Below are positions 43,523 through 54,423 of a stretch of DNA of 64,000 bases, piece after piece. Both the position numbers and the translations under genes were made by a program. The first letter of the stretch is position 1; every line of letters begins with the position of its first letter. This stretch comes from Plecoglossus altivelis (Eukaryota > Chordata > Actinopteri > Osmeriformes > Plecoglossidae): the NCBI GenBank assembly GCA_036571765.1, contig BROE01000007.1, positions 11,089,264 through 11,153,263 of the forward strand, read 5' to 3'. Under the pieces are notes generated by a model. That model saw only the letters and a program-made list of their open reading frames with translations, made no database searches and was not told where the DNA came from.

Positions 43523-45925
43523 GATAGTGGTTGAATACAGTTATTTAGTACCTCTACCTACAGGTCGTCTCTATGCCATAGTTAAAAAAAAGTGAAAATT
43601 TGCTAATGTGTATGCTGTTTATTTCTCATATATAGGATGATGTTGCCCCTAATTGCAGGTTGTATGACCAGTGAGTTAAAATGTGACCTATTACTGTTTA
43701 ACTTTAAATAGTAACTGTACATTTGTGTTTAGGGGCAGTATCTATTTAAACTGTCCAGTATTTAATCTACTTATAGACCTGGGTGAAAGATTTGTGCATT
43801 TGACACTAATTGTGGTGCATTTGGTTTATCTGAGTATTTTAGGACTATTCCATTAGTTTCATTATACTGGTATACTAAATCAAGTGCATCTCAGGTATAA
43901 GACAGTAAACCTGTCATTGACCCCCGTCTTGTCTGATGAAACTAGTGGCCTTGTCTTGGTGAAACAATTGACCTGTGTCTATCTGTGATCCCTCTGGTTT
44001 GTAAGAAAGATCCTCAAATGAGAGGCTTTGTTATTTGTTTATTGGTCTCCACCACTGCAGCCTTCAATGGAAAAAATGAGTCGGGCGTTCCAACTTTTCT
44101 GAGACAGTCAAGACACTTGAGTCAAGACACTTGAGTAGCCCTCTAATATCCAACTCGTATCGCATGCTAGCTTGCAGAAACCTGTGTTTAAACTATGAAT
44201 TTGAAAGCCAGCCTTCTTAAAGAACTTATGTCAGTGCTTAATGGAAAGTGTGTGATGTTTAGATGGTTGTGTGTAGTACATCTACAGTGTGCGTGTTTAT
44301 CTGTGTTAGAGAGGTTAGATGTTTCGTTTTGCATGCTCTCGTTTAGTGTCATGTTGTGTTTGAATGGATACATACAGTATTTGTGTTATGCGATGTGGCC
44401 GTCCTAAAGAGAACCAGAAGACCAGTTTTGCATTGTAATTTGAATGATTGCCTTTTCCTGACCAGAAGTCTGCCAAATCGAGTGCAAGCCAACTTTCCCT
44501 TTTCCCTTTTTCTTGACAGTAACGAAAAGCAAAAAAACGTAGAAATTGGACTTCCTGCGCCTTGTTCGAAGCTTAACAATGTCAACAATGTCAACAATGC
44601 TAAACTGACCTTGTTTGTAAAAGTGTTTGGCACAAGACGTTGATCGCAATCGGTTGTTGTTCTGCCTTCAGTGCACTCGGTCGTTTCTCCTCATCTTTCT
44701 TGGTCCTTGTTGGCTTGTCAGCATTTACAGTGCCTCGTCTGCTTTGTGAATCCCAGGTTGTTTCTGTGGAACTCAAGGATGAACCCTGCCTTCTTCCAGG
44801 TCAATCAAACCCCCACTGGCCTTTGGAACAGCAGAATGGGGAATATACTTGACTTTTGTACCACATGATTGCTAACTAAACTGCACTTGCTTATTGGGTC
44901 TTTCAACATTCCTGTTTCAGTCCTAAACAATCCTACAGTATAACGGATTCCTAAGATATTTTTGTCCTATATTTTAAGTCTCCAATATTCACTACAAGAC
45001 CTACATATTGCATTGCAGTTCAAGGTATTTTTGACTAAGGCAATCTTGTGGTTTCAATGTTTTTGTGATGACTTCATAGTGTTCCATTTCACATCCGAGG
45101 ATCTGCATCTAGTGGCTAAGATAAATGACTCCAAATGGTTAATATCAAATAGAAGTTTGGAGGAAGCAGATGTTCTTTCCAGCTGTGGCTGTAACTCATT
45201 GCTGTGGTGCAGCAGAGAGCGAGAGAGGGAGGAGGGGAAAAAAGGAAGCCTGTCTCCCCATCCAAACCACACCAGCTCAACACATTCCACTCATAGCCGC
45301 TCTCACAGAACTAGCCTTCACAGTAGAGCACCGCGATCGCTGTTTTGATCTAAGGATTTGTTTGTTGTTGGAAATGTAACAGTACACGTATAATGTTTCG
45401 CCGTACATTTTTTCATTTGTTTGGTTATCCTTCTGTATGATCTGAAATTGTATTCCTTATTTTTCCTGGCATCCGAGCAACTGGTGTGAGCTAAGACCTG
45501 GCTGGAATCGTGACAGATAAAGAGGAATGGGATTGTAACTGGGAAACAGAGTTACTATTTATTTAGGGTTGTGTACTGAAATACTTAAGTACAGAAGGTG
45601 GTTGTGTTGTGGAGCTCTGAAGTGATGGCTTAGGTGCTTCGAAAACATAATTTTATGAAAATGTTTGCCAAATATGATTCTTCCAAGTATTTACTCAAAT
45701 GCCACTATCAAGCACTATCTTTGGTGTAAAACACATGTATCTGCTTCTAAGTATTTAACTTCATCAAATTAGTTTCTCTGCAGAGTTCGAAAGTAGGTTA
45801 AACCACTTCAACTGCTTGTCACAATATCCTGTAATGCTTTCCTGCACTGGTGCCCTATCGCCCTGTTGCCTTATCTGTAATGTTTTCTGAAAAGAATAAA
45901 TGCCAAACGCATGTGTGAAAGATCA
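43523..45925 (+). other. vat1: vat1 3' UTR with poly(A) signal
   Basis: Non-coding DNA after the vat1 stop, AT-rich and without introns. A canonical AATAAA is at 45895-45900, implying a 3' UTR of about 2.4 kb. A 9-bp repeat (AATGTCAAC) occurs near 44578-44600. The end is inferred from the signal; cleavage could be earlier. Confidence 0.5.
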
Positions 45926-46567
45926 TGTTATTTGACTCATGCAAACTGCAGCAGGTGAACCTGTTAATGTGTTAACTTATTCAGTAACTGATCAGTTCAG
46001 AATCTTGTGTGTGACTCTTCAATGCAAGCGCTCCACCTACAGTACGGTGCACACAATACAGTTGGGAGTCACTCATACGAAAACAAGAGTGCACAGTTAA
46101 ACTGCCTGTGTTGTTACTTTAAAGTCGGCTATGGTAACACAAGGTATTTCAAAGACACATTTATAGACCCTCATTAAACTCAATATATGTGAAGTTTTTC
46201 TAGAATGCACAATATTTTATTAGCAATTTATACATTGATAGTCAATGTGATGTATAAATTTACATTGTATTTGTATAGCCCCTTTTAGAGTCAACGTCAC
46301 AAAGGGTTTTACAGTTTCTCACAGACCATGTTCAGATTTCAAACACATTCCCTTAGACAAGACCAGGGAAAACACCCATTAGAAAAAAAAACTAGAATGC
46401 TCCGGAGAAGAAATTATTATCCTTCCTTCCTCCAAAAAGGCAAAGGGTGTAGGACAGTCACTGGAGTCAAGTCATGAAAAATGCATCTATATCACCACAA
46501 TTCACCAGTCAGGTTCTCTGGACATTATATTCGGTAAAATACAGTTTTTAGAGTTTTCAGAAATAGG
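45926..46567 (-). other. convergent spacer and 3' UTR of the Deltex-domain gene
   Basis: The space between vat1 and the minus-strand Deltex-domain gene. TTTATT at 46216-46221 (AATAAA on the minus strand) could be that gene's poly(A) signal. The stretch 46255-46450 (TTGTATAGCCCC ... GGGTTTTACAG ... AAAAAACT) loosely resembles a degraded fish retroposon but is not firm. Confidence 0.4.
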
Positions 46568-46670
46568 TCAGTTTCCTTTTCTTGATTCCAGATGTTTGTT
46601 CTTCATAAGAAGCTGAGATGTCAACGCCTCAGATAAGGATTTCACGTAGCAGGAGTCAGGGAACCCATTC
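46568..46670 (-). CDS. Deltex-like gene last coding exon
   Basis: Acceptor TGCTGTGCAG precedes NGFPDSCYVKSLSEALTSQL, LMKNKHLESRKGN and TGA. The NGFPDSxY motif corresponds to YGYPDPSYL of DTX3L. Confidence 0.9.
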
Positions 46671-47483
46671 CTGCACAGCAAACAGAAAATAAAGGTAACT
46701 TATGATAGTGTCAGATGTGCACTTTTTTTGTTCTGATGGAATCACACACTTTTATGGTTGCATGCTGAACAATTCTTTCCATCTGCCAGGCCCATACTTA
46801 CTTGGATTTTCCCCCTTCGATGTTAGTCTTGTGTGGGATGGTTCTACTCCAGGTGACCTTGTCTCCAGACTCTGTTGTTCTCACACAGAAGGTGATGCCT
46901 TGATGGAAAGCCTGCTCTAGGGCCGGCACTAGTTTACGAGTTGTCTCAGTCATGGGTAAGTAGGCATGGAATATATCCCCTTTGAATGGTGAACCAGGGT
47001 TTGGATGGTCTGCCTGTTAAAATAGGTAACAGATGGAATTGGATATTGACGTACAGTATGTCAATGTCTGCAATATGTTACTGATAAAATCTGAGTAAAA
47101 TATGTTCTTTTTCACATTGAACACTGTTGATAGTTTCTTGAAAATCAATTTTCATGGATCTTATCATTTTCAATTTAGGTGTTATATATTTAAAATTGAA
47201 CAGAAATTACACACACATTTCAAATTAGGTTTAAAAAAAAAGGTATAATCTTCCAAACTTCCGCGGGGAAGTTGTGGCCTAATGGTTAGGGAGTCGGGCT
47301 TGTAACCTTCAAGTTGCTGGTTCGATTCTCACACCAGCAGGAATTGAAGGTGGGGATTGTGAACAAACAGCACTCTCTCTGCCTTCGATACCATGACTGA
47401 GGTGCCCTTGACCAAGGCACCGAACCCCCAATTGCTTCCTGGGCGCAGGAGCAATAGCTGCCCACTGCTCTGGGTGTAAGTTC

Positions 47484-47522
<39 letters not shown>

Positions 47523-50500
47523 CCACTATTCACTGCTGTGTGTGCACTTGGATGGGTTAAATGCAGAGGTAAATTTCGAGTATGGGTAACAATACGTCAA
47601 TTCAAATCGATAACAGACAGATAACCTAAAGATAACAGATTTATCTCACCCCCTGGATGCCATCAGGAATAGTATATGTTATCTTCTGTGTCATATTCCT
47701 GGGGTAACCGGGCAGACTGACGGACATCTCTGTACAGCTCATAGTGCCTCTGATCCCAATGATACTCTCCTCAGGTTTAGTACATATCCTGCACTTGGAA
47801 TGTACTCTATCCTTACAGTTTGAACATAAGTTCACTCCACAGGCCATCAAGGTTACAGATTCTGCTGTGCTCCCACAAACACAAAGCAGAGCAGGTTTCT
47901 TAACTGTGCATTCCAGCAGTTTGTCTTCACATTGGTGTACTTCACCGTGTTTCTTATGGGAGCTTGGAACATCGATTGCATTCGAATGGCAGCACATTCT
48001 GCAGTGAGGGTTGACTTTTCCTTGGCACCAAAGACAGAAGGCAGCATTCACTACATTTTCTTTATTGGTTTTAGCTGCCAAGGTTCCGGTAGCCAATCCT
48101 TTAGTAAAATCTTCATCTTGCTTTGTATTCTGTTGAGGCTTAAAAACAGGTGACTCAAATGGAGTAGGCTTCTCCCCCTCAGATCCAATGAGAAACATTT
48201 CTTTGAGGGCCAAAATTGCATCTTGGCAATCCGGTTTGGGACCCAAGACAAAAACGCTTCTGGACATCGGTAAGATCAGCACTTTCTGAAAAGTATCTTG
48301 TACAACACAACATACATCATACATCTTAGAGTCAGACACACCAACGTGTGCGTTTGACAGTTCCTCGATATGGACATTTTCACACACTCTGGAGACCAGT
48401 TCTCTTAAATCCTGCTGAGTCTTTCCAACTATTGCAGCGTCTGCTCCTCTGAGTTTGAGGATGATCTCATTTTCTCTTGTATTATCTTCATTCATCTGCA
48501 AGTCAGAGATCAAATCTTCTATTTCTGTGAGGTAAAACCTTTTCAGGTACAGCCATTTAGCTTTGGGTACCTCCACATCCACACTGAAGATGGAGGTTTC
48601 CAAATACCTCATATGTTTCTGGCTGCTGGAGTTGCAGCTTGGCGTTTTTCCCAGTAAATCCACACCTAAGTGATCTGTCTTTGTATTTCCTTTGCTCTTT
48701 ATTGCTCCAAAGAAACTATCGCCTTTGCTCTGAGTGGAGTCTGATTTTGATTGCTTGACTGAGTTGGTCGGTGCTACCTTGTAAACAGATGTGGGTACAA
48801 AGTCCAGTGAGTTACTCTGCAATTTAGCAGAGTTGGCAGCAGATTTGGCTCTGTTTGAATCTGAAAAGCCTGAATACGTTGGCCTGTTTAAGGAGGCAGG
48901 TTCATTTCTGATGAATGGCGTGTCTTCGGTTTCAATCAAGGGCTTGAAATCCTCTGGCCTGTTAGCCAAAAGTGATGACTGCACCTTCAAACCCATGATC
49001 TCTGACACTGGTCTATAGTCAAGGCTCAGATTTTCCTTTTCATTTGGTTTCGTGATCAAAAGAGGATGCGTCAGATCATCCTCAGAAGTTTTCACCTCAC
49101 CCCAGCTACACATAAATGCACCTTTTGATTCATCAGAACTCACAACCTTTTCAAAATCCGTGTCCATTTTGTCCGATCTCTCTTCTGCCTCACTGTTTCG
49201 GGGATGCTTCTCTGATTGGGTGTCCGGCATATAAGACAGGGATACAGTTCCAGAGGGTTGAGAAAAAACATGAGGAAGTTTGATTTTATTTCCAGCATGC
49301 AACTCTTTCGGTGCCTCTATGTCCATTAGGAATTGCTTGGCCTCCGACACATCAGTCCCACTACCGACTAAATAGACGTTGACGTTATCCTCATTTATCA
49401 TGAGATTTGGGAACGTCTGAAGAACAACATCAAGGGCTTGTTGGAGCCCCTGAATTGGGAGACCTCCCTTGGGAACAGAAACCTTTCGAAGTTTTGCTTC
49501 TGTTTTCTCGTACAAGTTACCCAGTTCCACATGTGCTTGTCGCATGCACTCCACACCCCCATCAACTCCAGTCTGGAGCTGTAGGTAAAGGGTGGTGATA
49601 TCCTTGGTGGTTACATCCAGTACATCAACCTCATGTCGATCCAGGATTCTCTTGTACTCTTTTGAGCAATGCTGGAGATAGCGGAAGACATCCGTATCTA
49701 TAATCATGGACAAGTCTTCTCGTGATGTTCCTCCCATTCCAGCCCTTGATTCCACACTGTGGTCAGTGGAAGAGGCTTGATATGGTGAGATAAGACTCCT
49801 CTCTGAACCAGAACACCTTAAGATGTCAAATCCACAAACCTCGTCAGCAAACTCCTGCTCACTTTGACTTTTCACTTTTATTTTGCTGGAGTGGGGTTTT
49901 TTCTGATCATTCAGGACTTCTGATTGTGGCAACTGGACATCCTTATTGTCCTTGGCATTTGTTGCCTTCAACACAGACGTCATCAGTGCCTGGACCTCTG
50001 AGTAGTGCCCACTTACAATGCATAGGTCATCATTAGGTTGAAAGTTCATTGTAAGGCCAGGGAAGTTGACTAAAATGTCGGATAGTGCTGTCTTTCCCCC
50101 AGGCAATTTTCTGTAGTCCACTTTCACTGTGATGTCAAGGAAAATCTAAAGACAATAACAAATTAGCTGTTGCAATATTAAGTGAACATTTTGATTCATA
50201 TGTGAAACATTCACACTTCTCACCTCATCCGGGCCAATTTCTGTTCGGGGCATGCTTAATTTAATTGTGTATTGTTTGTCATTCACTGATAATGTTTGAA
50301 TGCCATGACTTGCCACTCTTCGAGCAACTGAAAAACAACAAGTATTTGATATTCACATAAAGTTGTATTCAAAGTGGCGGTTCCACAGGTTGTGTTTCAA
50401 CGAATGCATTGTTGCAATCTTTATTCTATCCGCACAATATAGATATGTCTTAATGTTTTCTACTATGCCACCAGACTTCCTTAATTGTTTAAGCAAGTTG

Positions 50501-50684
50501 ATCTCTCACCTTCACAATCCATGAAAGTGATGAAGGCTTCGCCAGGTGTCTCAGAAAATGTGATAGATGAAATATCTCCACCTGCATTCTTCTTCCGTAG
50601 GAAATGAATCGTCAGTTTATCCGTTAATCTGTTCGCGGGGAGGTCTGCAGGTAGCCCGCACACTCTTAAAGTGCAACCATCCAT
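46568..50684 (-). CDS. RRM/NID-like plus Deltex C-terminal domain protein (DTX3L-like E3 ligase)
   Basis: Predicted ubiquitin ligase of the Deltex family, nearest in plan to DTX3L. Five coding exons close in phase: 50684-50510, 50327-50224, 50145-47650, 47013-46802 and 46670-46568, about 1029 aa. Residues 1-80 form an RRM-like module (TLRVCGLPADLPANRLTDKL, HFLRKKNAGGDI) like those of IFI35/NMI and PARP10/14. The 832-codon exon 3 holds KH-like segments separated by Ser-rich linkers. A first Cys cluster (CLWCQGKVNPHCRMC) and a RING-like cluster (from about residue 848, CVCG...NLCSNC...CRIC) precede the Deltex C-terminal domain: SLPGYPRNMTQKITYTIPDG, HPNPG, and ending with NGFPDSCYV. Deltex C-terminal domains bind ADP-ribose/NAD. 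The gene sits where mammals have IFI35, in the same orientation, with an ISRE upstream. It could be annotated as DTX3L-like or uncharacterised. Confidence 0.85.
46802..47013 (-). CDS. Deltex-like gene coding exon 4
   Basis: Acceptor TTTTAACAG and donor GTAAGT flank ADHPNPGSPFKGDIFHAYLP, KLVPALEQAFHQGITFCV and DKVTWSRTIPHKTNIEGG. These match the HPNPG, AYLP and WNDIHHKT motifs of the Deltex C-terminal domain. Confidence 0.93.
47262..47600 (+). mobile_element. tRNA-derived SINE with intact A and B boxes
   Basis: The head has a perfect pol III A box (TGGCCTAATGG, 47275-47285) and B box (GGTTCGATTC, 47319-47328) in a tRNA-like context. A unique body follows, then a GT microsatellite (47485-47520) and a tail with CACTTGGATGGGTTAAATGC and GAGTATGGGTAACAATACGT. 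It lies within intron 3 of the Deltex-like gene, antisense to that gene. The well-preserved promoter boxes suggest a fairly recent insertion. Confidence 0.88.
47650..50145 (-). CDS. Deltex-like gene coding exon 3 (2.5 kb)
   Basis: Acceptor GTCTTTAG and donor GTGAGA flank an exact 832 codons starting IFLDITVKVDYRKLPGGK and ending ITYTIPDGIQG. It holds the KH-like region, the Ser/Lys-rich linker, both Cys clusters and the start of the Deltex C-terminal domain. Its uninterrupted length alone shows it is coding. Confidence 0.93.
50224..50327 (-). CDS. Deltex-like gene coding exon 2
   Basis: Acceptor TTTTTCAG and donor GTGAGA flank 104 nt encoding ARRVASHGIQTLSVNDKQYT and IKLSMPRTEIGPDE, completing the RRM-like module. 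Confidence 0.85.
50510..50684 (-). CDS. Deltex-like gene coding exon 1
   Basis: ATG at 50684, 12 nt after an acceptor (CTTGTAG ends at 50698). It encodes MDGCTLRVCGLPADLPANRL and ...NAGGDISSITFSETPGEAFI, ending at donor GTGAGA one base into a codon. This is the first part of the RRM-like module. Confidence 0.85.
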
Positions 50685-50696
50685 CCTTGTTCACGA

Positions 50697-51262
50697 ACTA
50701 CAAGATATACAAATTTGCAAAGGTAGTCCACATGCATGAACGACAAAATATAACTGATGATGAACGGTATTACAGTCATTACAACAAATATATACATAAC
50801 AACCTGTGCTTTCAATACCTCACGTTATACCAACGTACATATTATGTAATATTCTAAGAATGCTGAGAAGGCGTTGGTTAATTATTGTAAAACTTCCTTA
50901 ACATGGCTATGTCACTGCCATTACTTTGACACCTGCACATAGAAAAATCTGAAATAAAAACAGCACAAACCATGGAAAACCTATATCGCTCCTCTAACCC
51001 TGCATAACGAAAATAACCACTATTGTAGGCTATGTATGCTAGCATTTGTCTTCGAGTTTATAAACACACTATTGTACAACAAAATAACGCAGCAAGTAGG
51101 CTATGCTATTCGAATTGATAGACTGAGTATTTTAAGTCTTGAGAGTGCCTATAGTTTTTTTGCAGTCTGCTTCAGTTTACCTTTTCTCCTTCTATCATAT
51201 GAAGAGCATAAGGAACATCAACATATTGAACGTAGCATTTTTCTGTTGAAAACAGACTTACC
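50697..51262 (-). other. 5' UTR intron of the Deltex-like gene
   Basis: On the minus strand a GTAAGT donor follows GTTCGACAG, so a non-coding first exon would end at 51262. The acceptor CTTGTAG ends at 50698 before the ATG exon. The implied intron is about 560 bp. Nothing else is seen in it. Confidence 0.55.
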
Positions 51263-51295
51263 TGTCGAACCTGAGCGTAAGTGTCATCAAGAATT

Positions 51296-51306
51296 GAAAC
51301 TGAAAG
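51296..51306 (-). promoter_or_regulatory. interferon-stimulated response element (ISRE)
   Basis: GAAACTGAAAG on the plus strand, read as CTTTCAGTTTC on the gene's strand, fits the ISRE core TTTCnnTTTC bound by ISGF3 and IRF factors. It lies about 35 bp upstream of the donor of the inferred non-coding first exon. An ATF-like TGACGTAA follows at about 51321-51328. The motif fit is observed; interferon induction is inferred. Confidence 0.65.
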
Positions 51307-51802
51307 TAAGACGATGGCTGATGACGTAAGGAAAAAGTCTACACTTACAGCAGCATTTAGAAATAACCAATTACGTGTAGCATTTTGTTCCATGTGACAT
51401 TTTGCATTGTGTCCGTAGTCTCAATTTTTTAAAACATTGCTCAATGTGAAACTGACAATAAAACTTTCCACAATTTTACCACAAGAGGTCCTCATTGCTT
51501 CATGTATGAGGGGATCAGATTACCAAATCTCATTGGATTGATTAGCATTCGTATCATATGGTAAATATGTCCTATTCCTTAAGTAATTTTACTCAAACAC
51601 GCTTGAAAAAATGTGCAAGAACGTCAATATCATAGAGTTCACAGGACTACACATGCCAATTTTCCACAGTCAAGTGAATTTTATGGAATAACACGTGATT
51701 TTGAGCGATTTGTTAATCAGTAAAATACATTGGAATTGGCTAGACATGCTACATTGGAAAGATTAACTCACACACTAATCTTCATTCTGACAGGCTTCTG
51801 CT

Positions 51803-51808
<6 letters not shown>

Positions 51809-51840
<32 letters not shown>

Positions 51841-51865
51841 CCCCTCTTTCTCTCTCTCTCTCTTT
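51809..51865. repeat. (TC)n microsatellite
   Basis: A CT dinucleotide run interrupted by CCCCCC. Confidence 0.9.
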
Positions 51866-52559
51866 GTGTGTGTTTACATGTAAATATCTGACAGATATTT
51901 GGTATATCTGGTATCTCTCCCCAAATTCTCAAATTTAGTTAGGTAAAAACGAAGCCTATAGACTTATTAGCCACCAAGTATACAGGTGTTCTTACACCAA
52001 CACGTTTTTTTAAAATAATTTGTTGTTCCAGTCTTGTACTATGTATTTCTTTGTTTTGCCAAAAAGAAAGATATTGTGCAATTCGTTGAACAACTTGATC
52101 AGAAATTATTAGCTACATTTTTTTTATTTGAATGGGATTTTCAGATTAAATAAACTACATAGCAATCATGGTTGAAGAAAGAAGGTATTGTACTGACTTT
52201 AATTTTCAAAATGATTGAAAGTCGATAATACAGGCAACTGCTGAAGGACCTTGACCAGCTCAAGATATGGTTGTGTTAATAGCAACTTTACACAAGATAA
52301 TCCTGACCCATATTCCCCTGTTATCAAAATAAAGAGACCAGTGAGGTCACACAGAAGGTTATTTGACGCATGTCATGAAGTCTATAGACTAGTCATGAAG
52401 GCCTACATTTTTTTCATTGACATGGCTTGATTTTTTTTCTCCAAAAGGTGTACAATCCTTGTATGGTATGACTCAACGGAATTGAGGTTTAATTCAAATT
52501 TATGCAATCTATTCGTCTATTTAATTCAACAGAAATAATATATTCTGTATTAAGACTAC

Positions 52560-52820
52560 CGCTGTTTGGGCGGCACACATTATAGATCCTACCGCGCAAT
52601 TGAAGCTCATTGGATGAACACGAGTCGCCTTCAGAGTCCGCACATCGTTGTCTCGCCATTGGGCAGCAGCCTATGACGTCATCGGGGCTTGCGCTCTCCT
52701 TGGTTTTGACGGCCCGTGGAAGGCGAGTTGGAATGCACTTGATCCATCTGCCCCCGCTACCCGGCAAGGCGAAGCAAATGTCCCGTTGCCGATACAAGGA
52801 TGCGGTAACCGGGCACCAAA
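52560..52820. promoter_or_regulatory. promoter-like GC-rich segment with CRE
   Basis: A CpG-containing island in AT-rich DNA. It includes a perfect palindromic CRE, TGACGTCA (52674-52681), and an inverted CCAAT box (ATTGG) near 52658. It lies 1.8 kb upstream of the phospho1 coding exon, which has a splice acceptor just before its ATG, so this may be the phospho1 promoter or first exon. Assignment is inference. Confidence 0.4.
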
Positions 52821-54423
52821 CATTCGAGACGATGGGCATAGAGCTGACCATTTGAATCACATGTTTACCGGTATATTTTCTATGTCATATAATTGTATTT
52901 TATGTGTGTGCGTGTGTGATTTTACATTTCGATTGTGTCTAATGTCATATTGGCTCTCAAACAATAACGCAAGGATAAATGCATCGAAATCGGAGAGTAG
53001 TATGGGGTTCGTTTAGGACTTTCAAGGGTAGTCAATGCCCTGGCGTGCGAGAATAGATCTTCGAGTGTATATTTAGATAGCTTAGTCACATAATATGCCC
53101 GGTAAAAAGGCAGCGACTGTGGAAATAGAGAGGGTTCTTCGATTATCTGCATAGATGCGTAAGAGTTGTATTGGCATGTTCAAAATGTGTCTCTATTCGA
53201 TTTCACACAAGGCGATATATATTTATTAACAGGGCCTATTAACTGTTATGCCTCACTGCTGTTTACTTTTTCTTCACAATCGTCACTTATTCGTTATTGT
53301 ATTTTTTTTGTATTTGCGGTAGACTAGGTTTGACCATGCAATATTTATAGCACTTTAACTAATCTAATCCAGACAACATTTGACCTGATTCATTTGGGGA
53401 TTTTGTTTGGCACTGCATGCACCATTACAAATCTGCACCTTTAGATTTAGAACGCTGTTGATTCAAAATGCTCTAGCCCATAAAGCCTAAACGATAATGG
53501 ATTAAATCAGTGTACTATATTGAGATAGTGTCGGTTCAAGCACTCCTCACACTTCACAGTTAATTCAGTTTCAACCATGACCGGGAATCTTGCCAGTAGA
53601 TTTCGAAAGACATAGGGCAGGGTGTATTGCCGGGGTCTTTACTTATGGTTGGTCCACATATGGTCAAGCTATGCAGTGATGTAACATCCTCAAGTCCTGC
53701 CCCCTTGCCTCACTCAAATTACAGCATGTCCACAACAGTGAGTGCCTTGTGTCTGCAGCCTAGCTCAGCTTTTATGGCACGATTCCAAGATCAAACTGTA
53801 TACTAATGTAAATGTGTACAATTAATATGAGAAAGCATTCCCAACCCATTTTCAGTGCTATTGATAGATTCGGATTGCGCTCCATCTGACATGTTATTTT
53901 GCACTCTCCAGGACACTAAAAACAACACTATTGAAATGTGTGGGAATCTGCTCATAATTGTTTCTCTTTTGCTCGGCATACATCCTGGTTAGCCCACTTT
54001 CCACCCGTTTTCCTATCTCTGTGCAACATCTCTTCCTTTCCTCCACTTGATGTGACCTCTCTTGGGACTTTGGTAGAACTAATTATAGTGTCTTCTTATT
54101 GCTGTGACCTTAGTTGGGTAAATTGACTGTGGAACAGGAACACAAAGAGAGTCAATTTTGGAACCCAATCTTTAGTCCAGTAGATTATGGCGCAACAGTA
54201 GAAATCTGGTTTTGGCATGATTAGCGTATGTACAGTGTTGTCTTCACTTTTTTACGCTACTGAATGTGGCTAGGACATAAGTTGTTGTTATTTTTTTTAC
54301 GATGGTAAGGATGTAAAGAACTCCTAAATTGTCAAGTTAATTTAGGAAAAAATTTCAAATGGTCCTTTCTACCCAGTATCAACATATGTTTTAAAATGTA
54401 TTCCACTTCCTTGTTTTCCTAAG

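Larger units (their letters stand above)
51400..54423. other. intergenic: Deltex-like gene to phospho1
   Basis: Mostly AT-rich with a TC microsatellite at 51809-51865. A GC-richer segment at 52560-52820 looks promoter-like. No coding exon is recognised. An upstream non-coding phospho1 exon probably lies here. Confidence 0.5.

Noticed and set aside
47262..47340. tRNA gene
   Set aside because: It has pol III A and B boxes but no proper cloverleaf or acceptor stem, and is continuous with a SINE body and tail.
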